A DNA stretch of 22,542 nucleotides from the IMG/VR virus record IMGVR_UViG_3300023179_000550, positions 1 through 22,542 of that record, one strand, 5' to 3'. This document shows, one piece after another, positions 1 to 7,952 of this stretch (its first letter is position 1; each line of letters begins with the position of its first letter). The notes beneath the pieces are model-generated. The model did not search any database. It worked only from the letters and a program-made list of their open reading frames with translations, and had not been told where the DNA came from. Source of the stretch: a virus. Position numbers and translations under genes: made by a program.

Positions 1-1603
1 GTTCTACTCGGTAATTAGCCATTTTAAAGAGAGAGAGCATAGGGTCATCATTACCAAAGCGAATTGCTCGCAAGAAATATTCTCCACCTGGAGTCCAGTG
101 AACTCCTGGAGATTCACCAGAGAGAATAGACACAGTTCCAGAAGGCTTAATTGTAGTTGTTTTTATGGATTCCCTAATTCCTAGCCACTCGGAATATGCT
201 TTATCGTAATTTATAACAGTGGAATAGCCCGTATCCATCCATTCGCGCAGCACAGGAAGCCCGTGGATATCAGCGAAGTTAGCCACACCAGACATAGAAG
301 TTCCAATGCGTCTGTTCCTCTGCATGATAGCGTTGGTTTCTTCCCAGTGAGTAGGCAAGAGCGTGACTGTCTTGGCATAGAGATAAGCGAATTTGAGAGT
401 ACGCTTGTAGTCCTCAAGAGATTCGTGTCTATTCAGATATGTTTCTACGAGAGTACAGCACTCAAAGGATTCTAGCGACTGTTCAGCACAGGGGTTATAG
501 CCAGCAGCCCGCCAGTCTTTATTGTTAGGTTGGTCAGCCAAGCGACCGTATTTACGAGTTACATCCATCCAGATAACTCCAGGCTCACCGTTGAGAGCAA
601 TGCCATCAACGATAGGCGAGAGGTCTGTACCCACAGAGGTTTCCACAGAGTTATTGGACATCCAAGCCCAGCCTGGATTCTCTGGGTCATAAGAGTTACG
701 CTCTGGGAAACGGTCAGCGTTCTTGAGATTCAAGAAGTCCTCATCATTTATGCGCCCAAGCAAGAGTTCAGCAGAACGGCGGACATTACCGGATACTACA
801 CAGACCCCAATGAGATTACCTATATCAGCAATATCTACACGAGTTAATTTATTTCCTGCCCTACCAGAAAACATTTTTTGTATTTTAGTATGTAGTTGTA
901 CGAGAGGCTCAGGGCCCGCAGCTGTGCCTCCGAAGGTTGCGATGGGCGCGCCAAAAGGTCTGATTAAAGAATAGTCAAATACGTAATTTGGCTGGTCAGG
1001 TTTTAGGAAAGAATTAATTAAAAGTGATGTGCTTTCCATCCAGCCTTCCCGTGTGTCAGGGATTACGAACACTTGTTCGCCTTTTGGTTCGTAAATATCA
1101 AAGCCTTTGTCAGCACCTTTATCGTCAAAGCCCACACCAACGCCCAGCATTGAGGCTTCCATCAGGAACGCAAATGGCTTAGCAGGGTTGTTTTTAGACA
1201 TTTCATTAGTAGAAACAAATGCGCAATTCTGTAAAGCAGCCGAGTTTTTTTGCTCATTTACCAAAGGCGTACCCATTACCCACAGCCCGCGGCCAGGCGG
1301 AGTCCACTTTAGATTAAATAAACGGTCAAATGCTTCTTTAGCCGAAGCCTGTGCCTTAGCATCGTTCCAAGGTAGGCGATTCGTCTTGCAGTGGTCTTTC
1401 TGAAGCGAGTACATACCATTAATAACTCGTTCGCAAACATCTACCCAAGTTTCTTTAGTGCCATCTGGCTTCATACGGGAGTAGGTTCTTAAAAATGTAA
1501 TTTCGCCAACGGAGTTGCCAGCAACATCGGTATACCCCCAAGGGACTTTTTTACCTTTGTATCCTTCTACAAATTCGGCTGTTAATTTAAATGATAATGA
1601 CAT
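1..1603 (-). CDS. Class II (adenosylcobalamin-dependent) ribonucleoside-triphosphate reductase, 3' end outside window
   Basis: Makes deoxyribonucleotides from ribonucleotides by cobalamin radical chemistry, supplying phage DNA synthesis. The frame is open for 534 codons from ATG at 1603 to the window edge, so the C-terminus is missing. Visible active-site features are Cys127 in LQNCAF, the NPCAE motif with Cys372 and Glu374, a second cysteine pair in ESFECCTL about 11 residues later, and the KPSGTVS...SPGVHW barrel motif. These match the monomeric RTPR type typified by the Lactobacillus leichmannii enzyme; no NrdA/NrdB-type radical-generating subunit is seen. An AAAGGA Shine-Dalgarno sequence lies upstream of the ATG. 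It is the last gene seen in the minus-strand series and has its own 133-bp upstream gap. Identity is very secure; the exact subfamily rests on recalled motifs. Confidence 0.95.
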   Translation of the reverse strand, partial: MSLSFKLTAEFVEGYKGKKVPWGYTDVAGNSVGEITFLRTYSRMKPDGTKETWVDVCERVINGMYSLQKDHCKTNRLPWNDAKAQASAKEAFDRLFNLKWTPPGRGLWVMGTPLVNEQKNSAALQNCAFVSTNEMSKNNPAKPFAFLMEASMLGVGVGFDDKGADKGFDIYEPKGEQVFVIPDTREGWMESTSLLINSFLKPDQPNYVFDYSLIRPFGAPIATFGGTAAGPEPLVQLHTKIQKMFSGRAGNKLTRVDIADIGNLIGVCVVSGNVRRSAELLLGRINDEDFLNLKNADRFPERNSYDPENPGWAWMSNNSVETSVGTDLSPIVDGIALNGEPGVIWMDVTRKYGRLADQPNNKDWRAAGYNPCAEQSLESFECCTLVETYLNRHESLEDYKRTLKFAYLYAKTVTLLPTHWEETNAIMQRNRRIGTSMSGVANFADIHGLPVLREWMDTGYSTVINYDKAYSEWLGIRESIKTTTIKPSGTVSILSGESPGVHWTPGGEYFLRAIRFGNDDPMLSLFKMANYRVE

Positions 1604-1643
1604 AGTGCATCCTTTATTCGGTTTTGGGGGGATTAGATTCTCT

Positions 1644-1649
1644 AGTATA
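1644..1649 (-). promoter_or_regulatory. Possible -10 box for the ribonucleotide reductase gene
   Basis: On the minus strand the 133-bp gap 1604-1736 contains GGTTATACTAGAG, with TATACT as a candidate -10 about 40 nt before the reductase start. No convincing -35 is present 16-18 nt upstream, so this is weak. The rest of the gap shows nothing else recognisable. Confidence 0.3.
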
Positions 1650-1736
1650 ACCTAATCTCCTCGGTTGTTTCGTTTTAATATTTCGGTTGGTGTGTTATTT
1701 TCTAGACTATGCTGTTCCGTGTCTAAAAAGGCTTAG

Positions 1737-3203
1737 TTAGTTACTAACGTCAGGGGGGTTAATCTTGGCAATTATCTCGTTAGTCTGCTGTTCGTTGTAC
1801 CCATTATTAGGTAATTCGTTCAACTTTTGAGCCCTGTCACCGAACAAACTGGACAGCACTCCAGCAGCGCCGTTGCGCTCTACGGTGACTCTCATCATCT
1901 CTTTTGACTCGTCTAATTCCTTAATTGTTTTAAGCATTTTAAAGAATCTATCCATCTCCAGGCCTGTATTTGGGTCAGGATATCCGCCATTTAAATCCTC
2001 GGCAAACTTGGCAAATGCCACCCGTTGCCCTTGTATTTCAAGGAGGGAATTGATTAGACCCTTAAGTTGTTCCTTAGTCTTAACCTCAACAGGTAGGTTA
2101 AAGGCACAAGCATTATCAGGTTTAAACGCAGGGCAATTATCTTTAACGAAACAAGTATTACACTGCCTTAGACTAGTGCTGTTAGAACGCAACACTGGCA
2201 CATCTTTAAGGACATCACGACCCGTTTCGTCTGTTTCTAATACCCTAGAAATCTCAACGCCGAGTACAGGTAAAGTGCGAATTTCATCGGGCTTTCGTAA
2301 CTGAAGTTTCCCTAATTCACCACCCCCATTGGTAACATCAACGGGGGGTGTTTCCGATGTTTCACGGGGTGATAATTCACCCTCGTTAGTTACTAACTCA
2401 TTTCCCAATTTATCTGTCCAATTCTCTAATTGCTGGTAAGACCACACAGCGAGTTTAGAGACCTCCACAGCATCATCCGCTAGTATTTTATCAAAATCCA
2501 GATTTGCGGCCTCGTACGAGGCTTTATAGCGCGAACGGGCTTGTTCCTTCATGCGCTTAGGATATCTGTGTAACTGATTACCGAACCATACGATAGTTTC
2601 GCCCCTCATCATTGGAGATAGCCAAGATAAGGTACTTGTAGTCGCATATGGGGAATTACGCAATAAATCTGGTTTTGCCAAACCCATCACGTGGAACTGT
2701 GTACCGTGCTGCTGGCTCAGCTTACGGCAGATTGGGGATAATACCTCCGCCATTTCTCCTGGAATAAAAACATTTAAATACCGTATAGCGAGGTCTTCTA
2801 AATCCCCATCTGTGTAAACAACACCAAACTTTGTTTCATCCACGTCATTCCATGCAGTAAGACGCTGCGTTAAAATCGCTTCTTTATTTAAAGATGGATG
2901 CTGTATTTCAGCAAATAAAGCAATTCTTTTTAGGTTATTGCTAATAAAATCTTCATAATCAGCCGCAAAATTGTCCATCTCCTCATCGCTCAGCTCTGTT
3001 GCTGCGGGAATGCCTGGGTAGACATAAATATCTACATCATCATTGAATCTGTCGGATAAAAGGAAAGTTTTTGTAGTAGGTAATCCTCGCTTCATAGCGC
3101 CCCAGAAACTAAACCCCACCCTTTCAGCGTTCATAGAACCTAGGATGTTCTTATGGCTAGGCACTTCTGCGCCCAAAAATACTATTTTACTCAAGGCGTT
3201 CAT
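1737..3203 (-). CDS. Large conserved phage protein: TGT/DpdA-like N-terminal region, four-Cys cluster, helical C-terminus
   Basis: The 488-residue product has three visible parts. Residues 1-260 begin with an FLGAEVPSHK segment and contain HVMGLAKPDLLR (171-182) followed by STLSWLSP. This order resembles the barrel of queuine tRNA-ribosyltransferase/DpdA-like proteins, which exchange 7-deazaguanine bases in tRNA or DNA. Residues 261-340 are a low-complexity linker rich in Ser, Thr, Glu and Gly. A cysteine cluster C348-x2-C351-x5-C357-x8-C366 could hold zinc or an Fe-S centre, and 376-470 is charged and helical. The start overlaps the upstream gene by 17 nt. No 7-deazaguanine synthesis gene (queC/D/E, folE) is in the window. 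The base-exchange role is a tentative inference; the gene itself is certain. Confidence 0.85.
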   Translation of the reverse strand: MNALSKIVFLGAEVPSHKNILGSMNAERVGFSFWGAMKRGLPTTKTFLLSDRFNDDVDIYVYPGIPAATELSDEEMDNFAADYEDFISNNLKRIALFAEIQHPSLNKEAILTQRLTAWNDVDETKFGVVYTDGDLEDLAIRYLNVFIPGEMAEVLSPICRKLSQQHGTQFHVMGLAKPDLLRNSPYATTSTLSWLSPMMRGETIVWFGNQLHRYPKRMKEQARSRYKASYEAANLDFDKILADDAVEVSKLAVWSYQQLENWTDKLGNELVTNEGELSPRETSETPPVDVTNGGGELGKLQLRKPDEIRTLPVLGVEISRVLETDETGRDVLKDVPVLRSNSTSLRQCNTCFVKDNCPAFKPDNACAFNLPVEVKTKEQLKGLINSLLEIQGQRVAFAKFAEDLNGGYPDPNTGLEMDRFFKMLKTIKELDESKEMMRVTVERNGAAGVLSSLFGDRAQKLNELPNNGYNEQQTNEIIAKINPPDVSN

Positions 3204-3645
3204 CTTTCATTTTTAGGTCTATTTGGTGGTCAAGTTCTTTAACAAGGTCATCCCAACTCTTCCGACCAGTTCTTCCGTCTGGACGGAATTTAGCACTTAA
3301 GTATTTAGGATGTAGCCAAACTAATGTTTTAATACCGTTTTCTAAGCATTTTTTAGCCAATTCTAAATCTGCCAGGACTACCAGGTGTAAGGGCCCGGAA
3401 GATTGCTGGTGTTGAATCTTTAAAAAATCCTTATTTTCATATTCTCCAACGGTTTTATTAGAAATAAACCCGTCAATGTCCTCTAACTTATGCTCCTTGC
3501 ACCAGCGCGCAGCTTCCTCCGCATCCTCGCAAACAAGCATTACTAACCCATTAGCATTTAAGGATTTATATAGGGAAATACCCTCAAAGATAGGGGTTTT
3601 ATTTTCAGAACGCATAACTCCGTCTAAGAATACAATAATTGCCAC
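3187..3645 (-). CDS. HAD-like protein with an incomplete catalytic motif
   Basis: The 152-residue product starts with a hydrophobic strand then LDGVM, and has LVMLVCEDAEEAARW near residues 35-50 and LVVLADLELAKKC near 88-100. This resembles a HAD-superfamily Rossmannoid domain (motif I, then helix-strand units). The usual DxD of motif I is not intact: only one aspartate is present in the VFLDGV stretch. It could be a degenerate HAD fold or a different small Rossmann protein. The start is GTG at 3645 with only a weak AGAAAG purine stretch upstream; an ATG eleven codons in (MRSEN) is an alternative but would remove the first strand. The 3' end overlaps the next gene by 17 nt, suggesting co-translation. 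Function unknown. Confidence 0.75.
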   Translation of the reverse strand: MAIIVFLDGVMRSENKTPIFEGISLYKSLNANGLVMLVCEDAEEAARWCKEHKLEDIDGFISNKTVGEYENKDFLKIQHQQSSGPLHLVVLADLELAKKCLENGIKTLVWLHPKYLSAKFRPDGRTGRKSWDDLVKELDHQIDLKMKDERLE

Positions 3646-3658
3646 GATTTAATACTTT

Positions 3659-4552
3659 CTATGGTCTACGGTAAGTAGCTGCTCGTCTCACAAGCGTGTT
3701 TGCATCGGGCAACTCTACACCATAGGTTTTTTGATTAAATATCTTATCTTCGGCATCCATCTCATCCTTAAGGCTTCTTAAAGACTGTATTACGCCAAAA
3801 CTTTTACCTGCTTGCCAACGATAATTATTAAAATCAGAATATCCTTCGCCTGATTCACTAAATGCAGCTGACCGAGCGGTATGTATACCCTCATATAAAT
3901 TTAAACCTTGTGAAACAGCGGCTCGCATATCTGACCTAGCATTGGCCTTAACTGCATCGTTAGCGGCTTGCTCATAGCGGGTTTTAGCGGAAATATAGCG
4001 TGTCAGAATATCTATTGCAGTTAATCTGTCGCGTTCTACTGCGTCTGTCCACGCCTTGTTTACTTCTAATGCCATAACTTGCGGAACAACAGTCCAGTCG
4101 TCATCAGTAAGCGAATACGCAGCATACGGTTTAATATCCACAATATTGCTTTTAATATTTACGTAAAAGGTAAGTTCAAATGAATCCATGAATTCTTTTG
4201 TAGCTGGGTGTAGGTCTTCACGGAATCCTTCATTTAACATTTCAGCAATTTCTTTATCGCTTAGGCCAAGGAATCTATTATTTGAACGCCTAAATCCTAC
4301 ATAATCTACTCCGATTAAACAGTCCAGGTCACCCGGGTCTCGGTGCGCTGCCCATTGGTAAGATACGCCTGACCCGGCTAACCAAACGTGACACCAGGAC
4401 TGTGCGCCCATGTACTGTTCTCCTAAATGGTTAAACAGTAATTGCAAAACTGCTGAACGAACAGTTGAATTTAATTTTCCATCACGAAACAAGCGTGGGT
4501 CTAGGATAGACGAAGGCTTACTAAAGTAAGACGTGTCTGATTTTTTTAACAT
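3659..4552 (-). CDS. Nucleotidyltransferase-fold protein
   Basis: The 297-residue product has the polymerase-beta-type nucleotidyltransferase signature: a strand then GSG (60-62), followed by GDLDCLIGVD with a D75-x-D77 metal pair, and a third candidate carboxylate D139 in NIVDIKPY. Proteins of this superfamily transfer an NMP to a nucleic acid, protein or small molecule; the substrate cannot be read from the sequence. The C-terminal half (about 160-297) is helical and charged, as in many NTases with a helical companion domain. The start directly follows the stop of the upstream gene (TAA then ATG with no gap). It is adjacent to the HAD-like and TGT-like genes, so a nucleic-acid modification role is possible but unproven. 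Confidence 0.8.
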   Translation of the reverse strand: MLKKSDTSYFSKPSSILDPRLFRDGKLNSTVRSAVLQLLFNHLGEQYMGAQSWCHVWLAGSGVSYQWAAHRDPGDLDCLIGVDYVGFRRSNNRFLGLSDKEIAEMLNEGFREDLHPATKEFMDSFELTFYVNIKSNIVDIKPYAAYSLTDDDWTVVPQVMALEVNKAWTDAVERDRLTAIDILTRYISAKTRYEQAANDAVKANARSDMRAAVSQGLNLYEGIHTARSAAFSESGEGYSDFNNYRWQAGKSFGVIQSLRSLKDEMDAEDKIFNQKTYGVELPDANTLVRRAATYRRP

Positions 4553-4777
4553 TTATTCCTCGTCATCGTCGTCATCGCCTACGACTGTCCAGTTAGGTTG
4601 TCTAATTTCAAACTCTCTACGAGTAATTTTTTCCGGAGTGTCGTGATTTAATGGTGTGACTAGTCCACAACCTATATGTGCTTCCAGAAACCTTACAACA
4701 GTCATTTCAGTTAAACTGTCGTTAATTCCATCAAGTTGTAAGGCTGAACCGCACTTACAAGACATTTCGGCAAACAT
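4553..4777 (-). CDS. Small Cys-containing acidic-tailed protein, unknown function
   Basis: A 74-residue product with CKCGSALQ near the N-terminus and a further Cys in HIGCG, which could form a small metal-binding knuckle. It ends in a run of Asp and Glu. It starts with ATG at 4777 after an AGGAG Shine-Dalgarno that lies inside the short palindrome CCTAGACTAGG (4785-4795). Its stop abuts the start of the NTase gene, so the two are likely translated together. I do not recognise a family. Confidence 0.7.
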   Translation of the reverse strand: MFAEMSCKCGSALQLDGINDSLTEMTVVRFLEAHIGCGLVTPLNHDTPEKITRREFEIRQPNWTVVGDDDDDEE

Positions 4778-4797
4778 GAGTACTCCTAGACTAGGGT

Positions 4798-5094
4798 TTA
4801 CTCTTTAATTGTACTCCCAGTTTCTTCTTCCGGGGCCGGAACTGGTACTTGGGTCATAAGTGCCTGCAATAAGCTAGCGGCTATTTGCTGATTACTGATG
4901 CCATATACAACCTCTGATGCACCCTGGCGTACCTCATTAATATCAGGTTCACGGGCAATATCTACCTTTTCGTTAAGGTCTGTCAGTACATGCCAGCTAC
5001 CAGATTCGGTCTTAAGTACGATAAAGCCGGTAAGGAACTTGGGCAGTTCTGGTGCAGGTACAGTAGTTTCTTCTTGTGTTTCTTTTTCGGTCAT
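4798..5094 (-). CDS. Hypothetical phage protein, about 98 residues
   Basis: The product is acidic with proline-rich ends (VPAPELP near the N-terminus, VPVPAPEEE near the C-terminus) and a central beta-rich segment beginning GFIVLKTESGSW. No catalytic motif or transmembrane segment is visible. The ATG overlaps the upstream stop by the ATGA arrangement at 5091-5094, a strong sign of translational coupling. Function unknown. Confidence 0.75.
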   Translation of the reverse strand: MTEKETQEETTVPAPELPKFLTGFIVLKTESGSWHVLTDLNEKVDIAREPDINEVRQGASEVVYGISNQQIAASLLQALMTQVPVPAPEEETGSTIKE

Positions 5095-5588
5095 TTTGAA
5101 ATGCCTTTCTCGTCGTGGAATTTAACCATATTAAAGGATTTAACTGGGCAAAAGTCGCATAGGTAAATGGTAGGGCCTGCGTATGCGTCCAGCCTTTCTG
5201 CTTTACGCATCTTTTCGGTGCCAGCCGAAAGTTTCTTTTTATCTGACTTATAATCAGGGCACTGACCTTTTGGTCTGTTATGGACACTATAACAGGTCAT
5301 TGCATCTTCTGCAAATTGCATGCGGGTATTATAAAAAGGCAGACCTAAACCCTGACCTTCGCCTTCAGAAAGTTTTTCAATTACTTCCTGCTTTAATTGT
5401 GGGGTCATCCAAATTGCTTTTGGAACGTTCCATAAACGACCAAAATGCATTTCTCCGTGACGGTCTGCAGTAATGGTTAAAAGTGTATCATTAGGGTCTT
5501 CTTCGGCTGGCGGAAGCTCATCAATAGTACGGCAAGTTTTACACACCAAAAGGCGAAAATAGGGTTCTTGTTCTTCTTTATTACTCAT
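5091..5588 (-). CDS. Zinc-finger-like conserved phage protein
   Basis: The 165-residue product contains CKTC (16-19), an isolated Cys in TCYSVHNR, another in GQCPDY and CDFC near residue 144, so one or two metal sites are plausible. The middle holds HFGRLWNVP and a glycine-rich GEGQGLGLPF segment. It starts at ATG 5588 with a good CAGGAG Shine-Dalgarno, and a 7+7 palindrome (5606-5620) sits just upstream. It is the first gene of a short coupled set (5588 to 3659). Function unknown; a DNA- or protein-binding adaptor is a guess. Confidence 0.8.
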   Translation of the reverse strand: MSNKEEQEPYFRLLVCKTCRTIDELPPAEEDPNDTLLTITADRHGEMHFGRLWNVPKAIWMTPQLKQEVIEKLSEGEGQGLGLPFYNTRMQFAEDAMTCYSVHNRPKGQCPDYKSDKKKLSAGTEKMRKAERLDAYAGPTIYLCDFCPVKSFNMVKFHDEKGISK

Positions 5589-5605
5589 ATAGTGCTCCTG
5601 TTAGG

Positions 5606-5620
5606 TAGGCTAATAGCCTA
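5606..5620 (-). promoter_or_regulatory. Palindrome beside a possible -10 box, upstream of the zinc-finger-like gene
   Basis: TAGGCTA-A-TAGCCTA is a perfect 7+7 inverted repeat between the stop at 5626 and the start at 5588. On the minus strand a TATGAT box immediately precedes it, giving a promoter/operator-like arrangement. No -35 is evident. It could also fold as a 5-bp hairpin with a 5-nt loop, but there is no U-tract, so it is not a terminator. Confidence 0.35.
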
Positions 5621-5625
5621 TCATA

Positions 5626-6543
5626 CTATTTTACTTTAGCGGTTTTTTTAGTCCCTGTTCCTACAACTTTTCCGCGTTGTTTTTCATTGTTCTTTGATTC
5701 TTCTTCACCTTGCATATCCCAAAGGTCTGGTACTTCTGGCTTTGATTCATGCACGGAACATCTATAAGTTCCAGTTTTATTAGCATCTGCATACATTGTA
5801 TCGGCAATTTTAGCGCCGCCCCTTAAATCGCCACCGACGCCTTTCCATTCCGCCCCGCCAACTGTTGGGTGAATAGTCACATCTCTACTGTTGCAATTAG
5901 GAACCGCACAGGGAATTCTTGTAGCCTCAGCTACGCTAGGCAAACCTGCACGACGTAAGGACGTATGTATCCTTTTTCTAGCTGCTTCTCTTCTTTCTCC
6001 GGTAGAATTGTGAAATTCTTTATTGTCATTTAAAAAATCCGCGGTATCGGCGGGGCTCATCTCTTTACTGGAGCCAAAAGCGATAAATCTTTTTTGTCCC
6101 CTTGCGCCTGCGCCTTCTACCGTACCTACTCTTTTACCTCTAGAATCACGTTTAACCACAACCGTAGGTTCGTTAGAGCCTTTAGATTCTTTCCAAGCAG
6201 CCTCTTCAAGTTCTTCATCAGATGATTTGACGCCAAAACCGCTAGCCCTCATATCGGCCATAGCTTCATCTCTTGCACTTCTACCGGTTACTGTGCTTCT
6301 CCCACGTCTACCTGCACGTTCAATACCCGTTAATTCGTTTGGACTAATCCCCTCAAGTCTATTTTCGCCTGCTTCTTTTTCAGCGGTTTTTTGAGCCCTA
6401 AGTTGTTTAGCGCTTTTAGGATTAACATAACCTTCTTCAGTTACGGGTAAACCAGCTCTACCAGATTTACGCTTTTTTGAAATTCTTTCTCTTTTTTGAG
6501 CCAGTTCTGCTGGGGTAGAAGGTCTTGATGATTTTTTTGCCAT
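5626..6543 (-). CDS. Basic, low-complexity phage protein with a Cys/His cluster
   Basis: The 305-residue product starts MAKKSSRPSTPAELAQKRER and is rich in Lys, Arg, Ala, Gly and Ser, with a lysine-rich tail. This is a composition expected of a nucleic-acid-binding or packaged protein. In the C-terminal third C-x4-C (PCAVPNC), several His and a late C-x2-H could form a zinc knuckle. The ATG shares a base with the upstream stop (TAATG at 6543). The antisense frame here is long only because of the repetitive composition. Function unknown. Confidence 0.75.
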   Translation of the reverse strand: MAKKSSRPSTPAELAQKRERISKKRKSGRAGLPVTEEGYVNPKSAKQLRAQKTAEKEAGENRLEGISPNELTGIERAGRRGRSTVTGRSARDEAMADMRASGFGVKSSDEELEEAAWKESKGSNEPTVVVKRDSRGKRVGTVEGAGARGQKRFIAFGSSKEMSPADTADFLNDNKEFHNSTGERREAARKRIHTSLRRAGLPSVAEATRIPCAVPNCNSRDVTIHPTVGGAEWKGVGGDLRGGAKIADTMYADANKTGTYRCSVHESKPEVPDLWDMQGEEESKNNEKQRGKVVGTGTKKTAKVK

Positions 6544-6773
6544 TATTTGTCCTTTGACTTCTTCTTACCCAAATCATGAACTGCTGCTATAGCCTTTAAT
6601 GTTGCTTTTGTCATGGCTTTTCTAATAGGCTTACCTTTATATTTTTCATCAAGTTGCCTAGTAGCCTCTGGACCATTAATCAAGTCTGTCATGCTAGGGT
6701 ACCTAACACCTTCAATACTTGGGCCTTTTACTTCGACGGTTTCACCGTTTCTACGGTCACGAATCTCTGCCAT
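6543..6773 (-). CDS. Small basic protein sharing its N-terminus with the next upstream gene
   Basis: The 76-residue product starts MAEIRDRRNG and ends in a lysine cluster. Its first nine codons resemble those of the neighbour at 6776-7144: 14 identical bases lie at the same distance from each ATG. The start has an AAGGAGAT Shine-Dalgarno. It shares one base with the downstream gene (TAATG). Function unknown; paralogy with the neighbour is inferred from the shared start. Confidence 0.7.
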   Translation of the reverse strand: MAEIRDRRNGETVEVKGPSIEGVRYPSMTDLINGPEATRQLDEKYKGKPIRKAMTKATLKAIAAVHDLGKKKSKDK

Positions 6774-6775
6774 GG

Positions 6776-7144
6776 TTATCTCCTTGGGTGGTCTTTTTCA
6801 AGCCTTTTAGCAGTGCTGGCGTTAAGTTTACGAGCGCTCTTGTCTGTGCTTTTGGCAGCAGCATCGCCTAATTTAGCGAGAATTGGGCCTACAACTTTGC
6901 GGGCAATTACTCCTTTGCCTCTTTGCTTAGCTTCGGATTGGACTCTTTTGTCTTTTACTCTTTCAGACTGTGAGTTAAACGTTTTTTCGGTGCCGTCATC
7001 AAATCTGTGTTTGACAGCAGTAGGGTTTTCACGCTCAGGATGGAATTGATACATCCCCTTGTCGCTAGCAAGTGTTCTGATACCTTCGCTGTCTGTACCT
7101 AAATCTAATATGCTATCGTTTCTACGGTCAAAAAAAGTTGCCAT
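6776..7144 (-). CDS. Basic protein, paralogue-like to the adjacent small gene
   Basis: A 122-residue hydrophilic product starting MATFFDRRND, with a middle section of alternating charged residues and a helical, Ala/Lys-rich C-terminal half. No enzyme motif is visible. Only 2 nt separate its stop from the next gene, which begins with a very similar MA(x)3DRRN start. It lies in a run of small basic genes (5626-8480) that look like accessory or DNA-associated phage proteins. Function unknown. Confidence 0.7.
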   Translation of the reverse strand: MATFFDRRNDSILDLGTDSEGIRTLASDKGMYQFHPERENPTAVKHRFDDGTEKTFNSQSERVKDKRVQSEAKQRGKGVIARKVVGPILAKLGDAAAKSTDKSARKLNASTAKRLEKDHPRR

Positions 7145-7154
7145 AATAGTTTTC

Positions 7155-7361
7155 CTACTTTCCCGGGTTTACCTTATTAGGGTCTTCGCTGTTAATAAAC
7201 CCATAATTAAAGTATGGGTGTAGACCTGCACGGTTCTGCACAATGGTCTGGTCACCCATTCCTGGCTGAACTTCTGTGTTTGGGCGACGCTTACGGTACT
7301 TGCCGTCAGTCGCGCCTTCCAATAGGCTCTTGTTCTCTGAGCGTGATTTATTTACTGCCAT
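7155..7361 (-). CDS. Small basic hypothetical protein
   Basis: A 68-residue product, Lys/Arg-rich at the N-terminus and Asn/Pro-rich at the C-terminus (GFINSEDPNKVNPGK). It starts at ATG 7361 after an AGGAGACC Shine-Dalgarno and ends 10 nt before the next start. No motif recognised. It is called as a gene because of its position in the co-directional run and its ribosome-binding site. Confidence 0.65.
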   Translation of the reverse strand: MAVNKSRSENKSLLEGATDGKYRKRRPNTEVQPGMGDQTIVQNRAGLHPYFNYGFINSEDPNKVNPGK

Positions 7362-7370
7362 TTTGGTCTC

Positions 7371-7577
7371 CTAAACCATTTTGTTAGAAACACGTTTTAC
7401 CGCATCGCGTCTATTGCATGATGGGCAAAGGTCTGAATTTAAAACCTGTACTGGATTTAAAATAAGTCCACAGCCTCTACAGCCTTTATCACCGACATAT
7501 ATGGTGCGGTCAGTTGATGGGTACGGAGTTGGTTGCTCTGTACCTTCGCCTTCTGGGTCTGTAAACTTTAAATCCAT
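7371..7577 (-). CDS. Zinc-ribbon mini-protein
   Basis: The 68-residue product has two CxxC knuckles, GCRGCGL near residue 34 and LCPSCNR near residue 53, spaced as in a zinc ribbon. It is otherwise acidic at the N-terminus and basic at the C-terminus. Such proteins in phages often bind nucleic acid or RNA polymerase; no specific partner can be read here. TAAAAT sits exactly 6 nt before the ATG, which could be the -10 of a leaderless transcript (see findings), although AGGTG further upstream could serve as a distant ribosome-binding site. Confidence 0.8.
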   Translation of the reverse strand: MDLKFTDPEGEGTEQPTPYPSTDRTIYVGDKGCRGCGLILNPVQVLNSDLCPSCNRRDAVKRVSNKMV

Positions 7578-7586
7578 TTATATATT

Positions 7587-7949
7587 TTACACCTGTCCTA
7601 GGCTGTTTCGACTGGTAGACTCTGTTGTATTTGGTTGCTGGCCATAATCAGTTCTAGTTATTGACCTGTCAGTCATCTCTACGATATCTTGAATTCCGTA
7701 CTCATTGGTCTCATACCCAAAGCGATTTGGAAATAGGTTTACCTGGGGCAACGGTGGACGTACATATTGCTGAATTTCCGGCCCACTCATATTATTTATT
7801 TGAATAGCTTGGGTAAGTAGACGTTCTTGATTGCTCGCAAATGGGCCAATATAGGCCTGTGGTGGCATCGCTGCTAAGTCGGAGGCAATATACGGCTTAT
7901 TGCTATTCCACGGCTTGTGACCATACACACCGTCTGGGGTATTAGGCAT
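7587..7949 (-). CDS. Hypothetical phage protein, Pro/Asn/Gln-rich
   Basis: A 120-residue product without charged clusters, rich in Pro, Asn, Gln and Tyr (PPQAYIGPF, RPPLPQVNLFPN). It has no transmembrane segment or catalytic motif. This composition is common among small virion-associated or flexible phage proteins, but that is only a suggestion. The start is ATG 7949 with GTGGAG upstream; its start lies 3 nt after the previous stop. Confidence 0.7.
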   Translation of the reverse strand: MPNTPDGVYGHKPWNSNKPYIASDLAAMPPQAYIGPFASNQERLLTQAIQINNMSGPEIQQYVRPPLPQVNLFPNRFGYETNEYGIQDIVEMTDRSITRTDYGQQPNTTESTSRNSLGQV

Positions 7950-7952
7950 TTA

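Noticed and set aside
530-1403. Plus-strand open frames over the left edge
   Set aside because: They are antisense to the continuous class II reductase frame, whose motifs are unmistakable.
1736-2397. Palindromic 13-mer GTTAGTTACTAAC repeated at 1736-1748 and 2385-2397
   Set aside because: Both copies lie wholly or largely in one coding sequence, and a few matching 13-mer pairs are expected by chance in a window of this size.
5012-5287. Minus-strand 91-codon frame
   Set aside because: It lies in another frame across the junction of two better-supported, ATGA-coupled genes (4798-5094 and 5091-5588).
6023-6394. Plus-strand 123-codon frame
   Set aside because: It mirrors the repetitive Lys/Arg/Ala/Ser codons of the minus-strand gene 5626-6543 and has a biased Ser/Leu composition without motifs.
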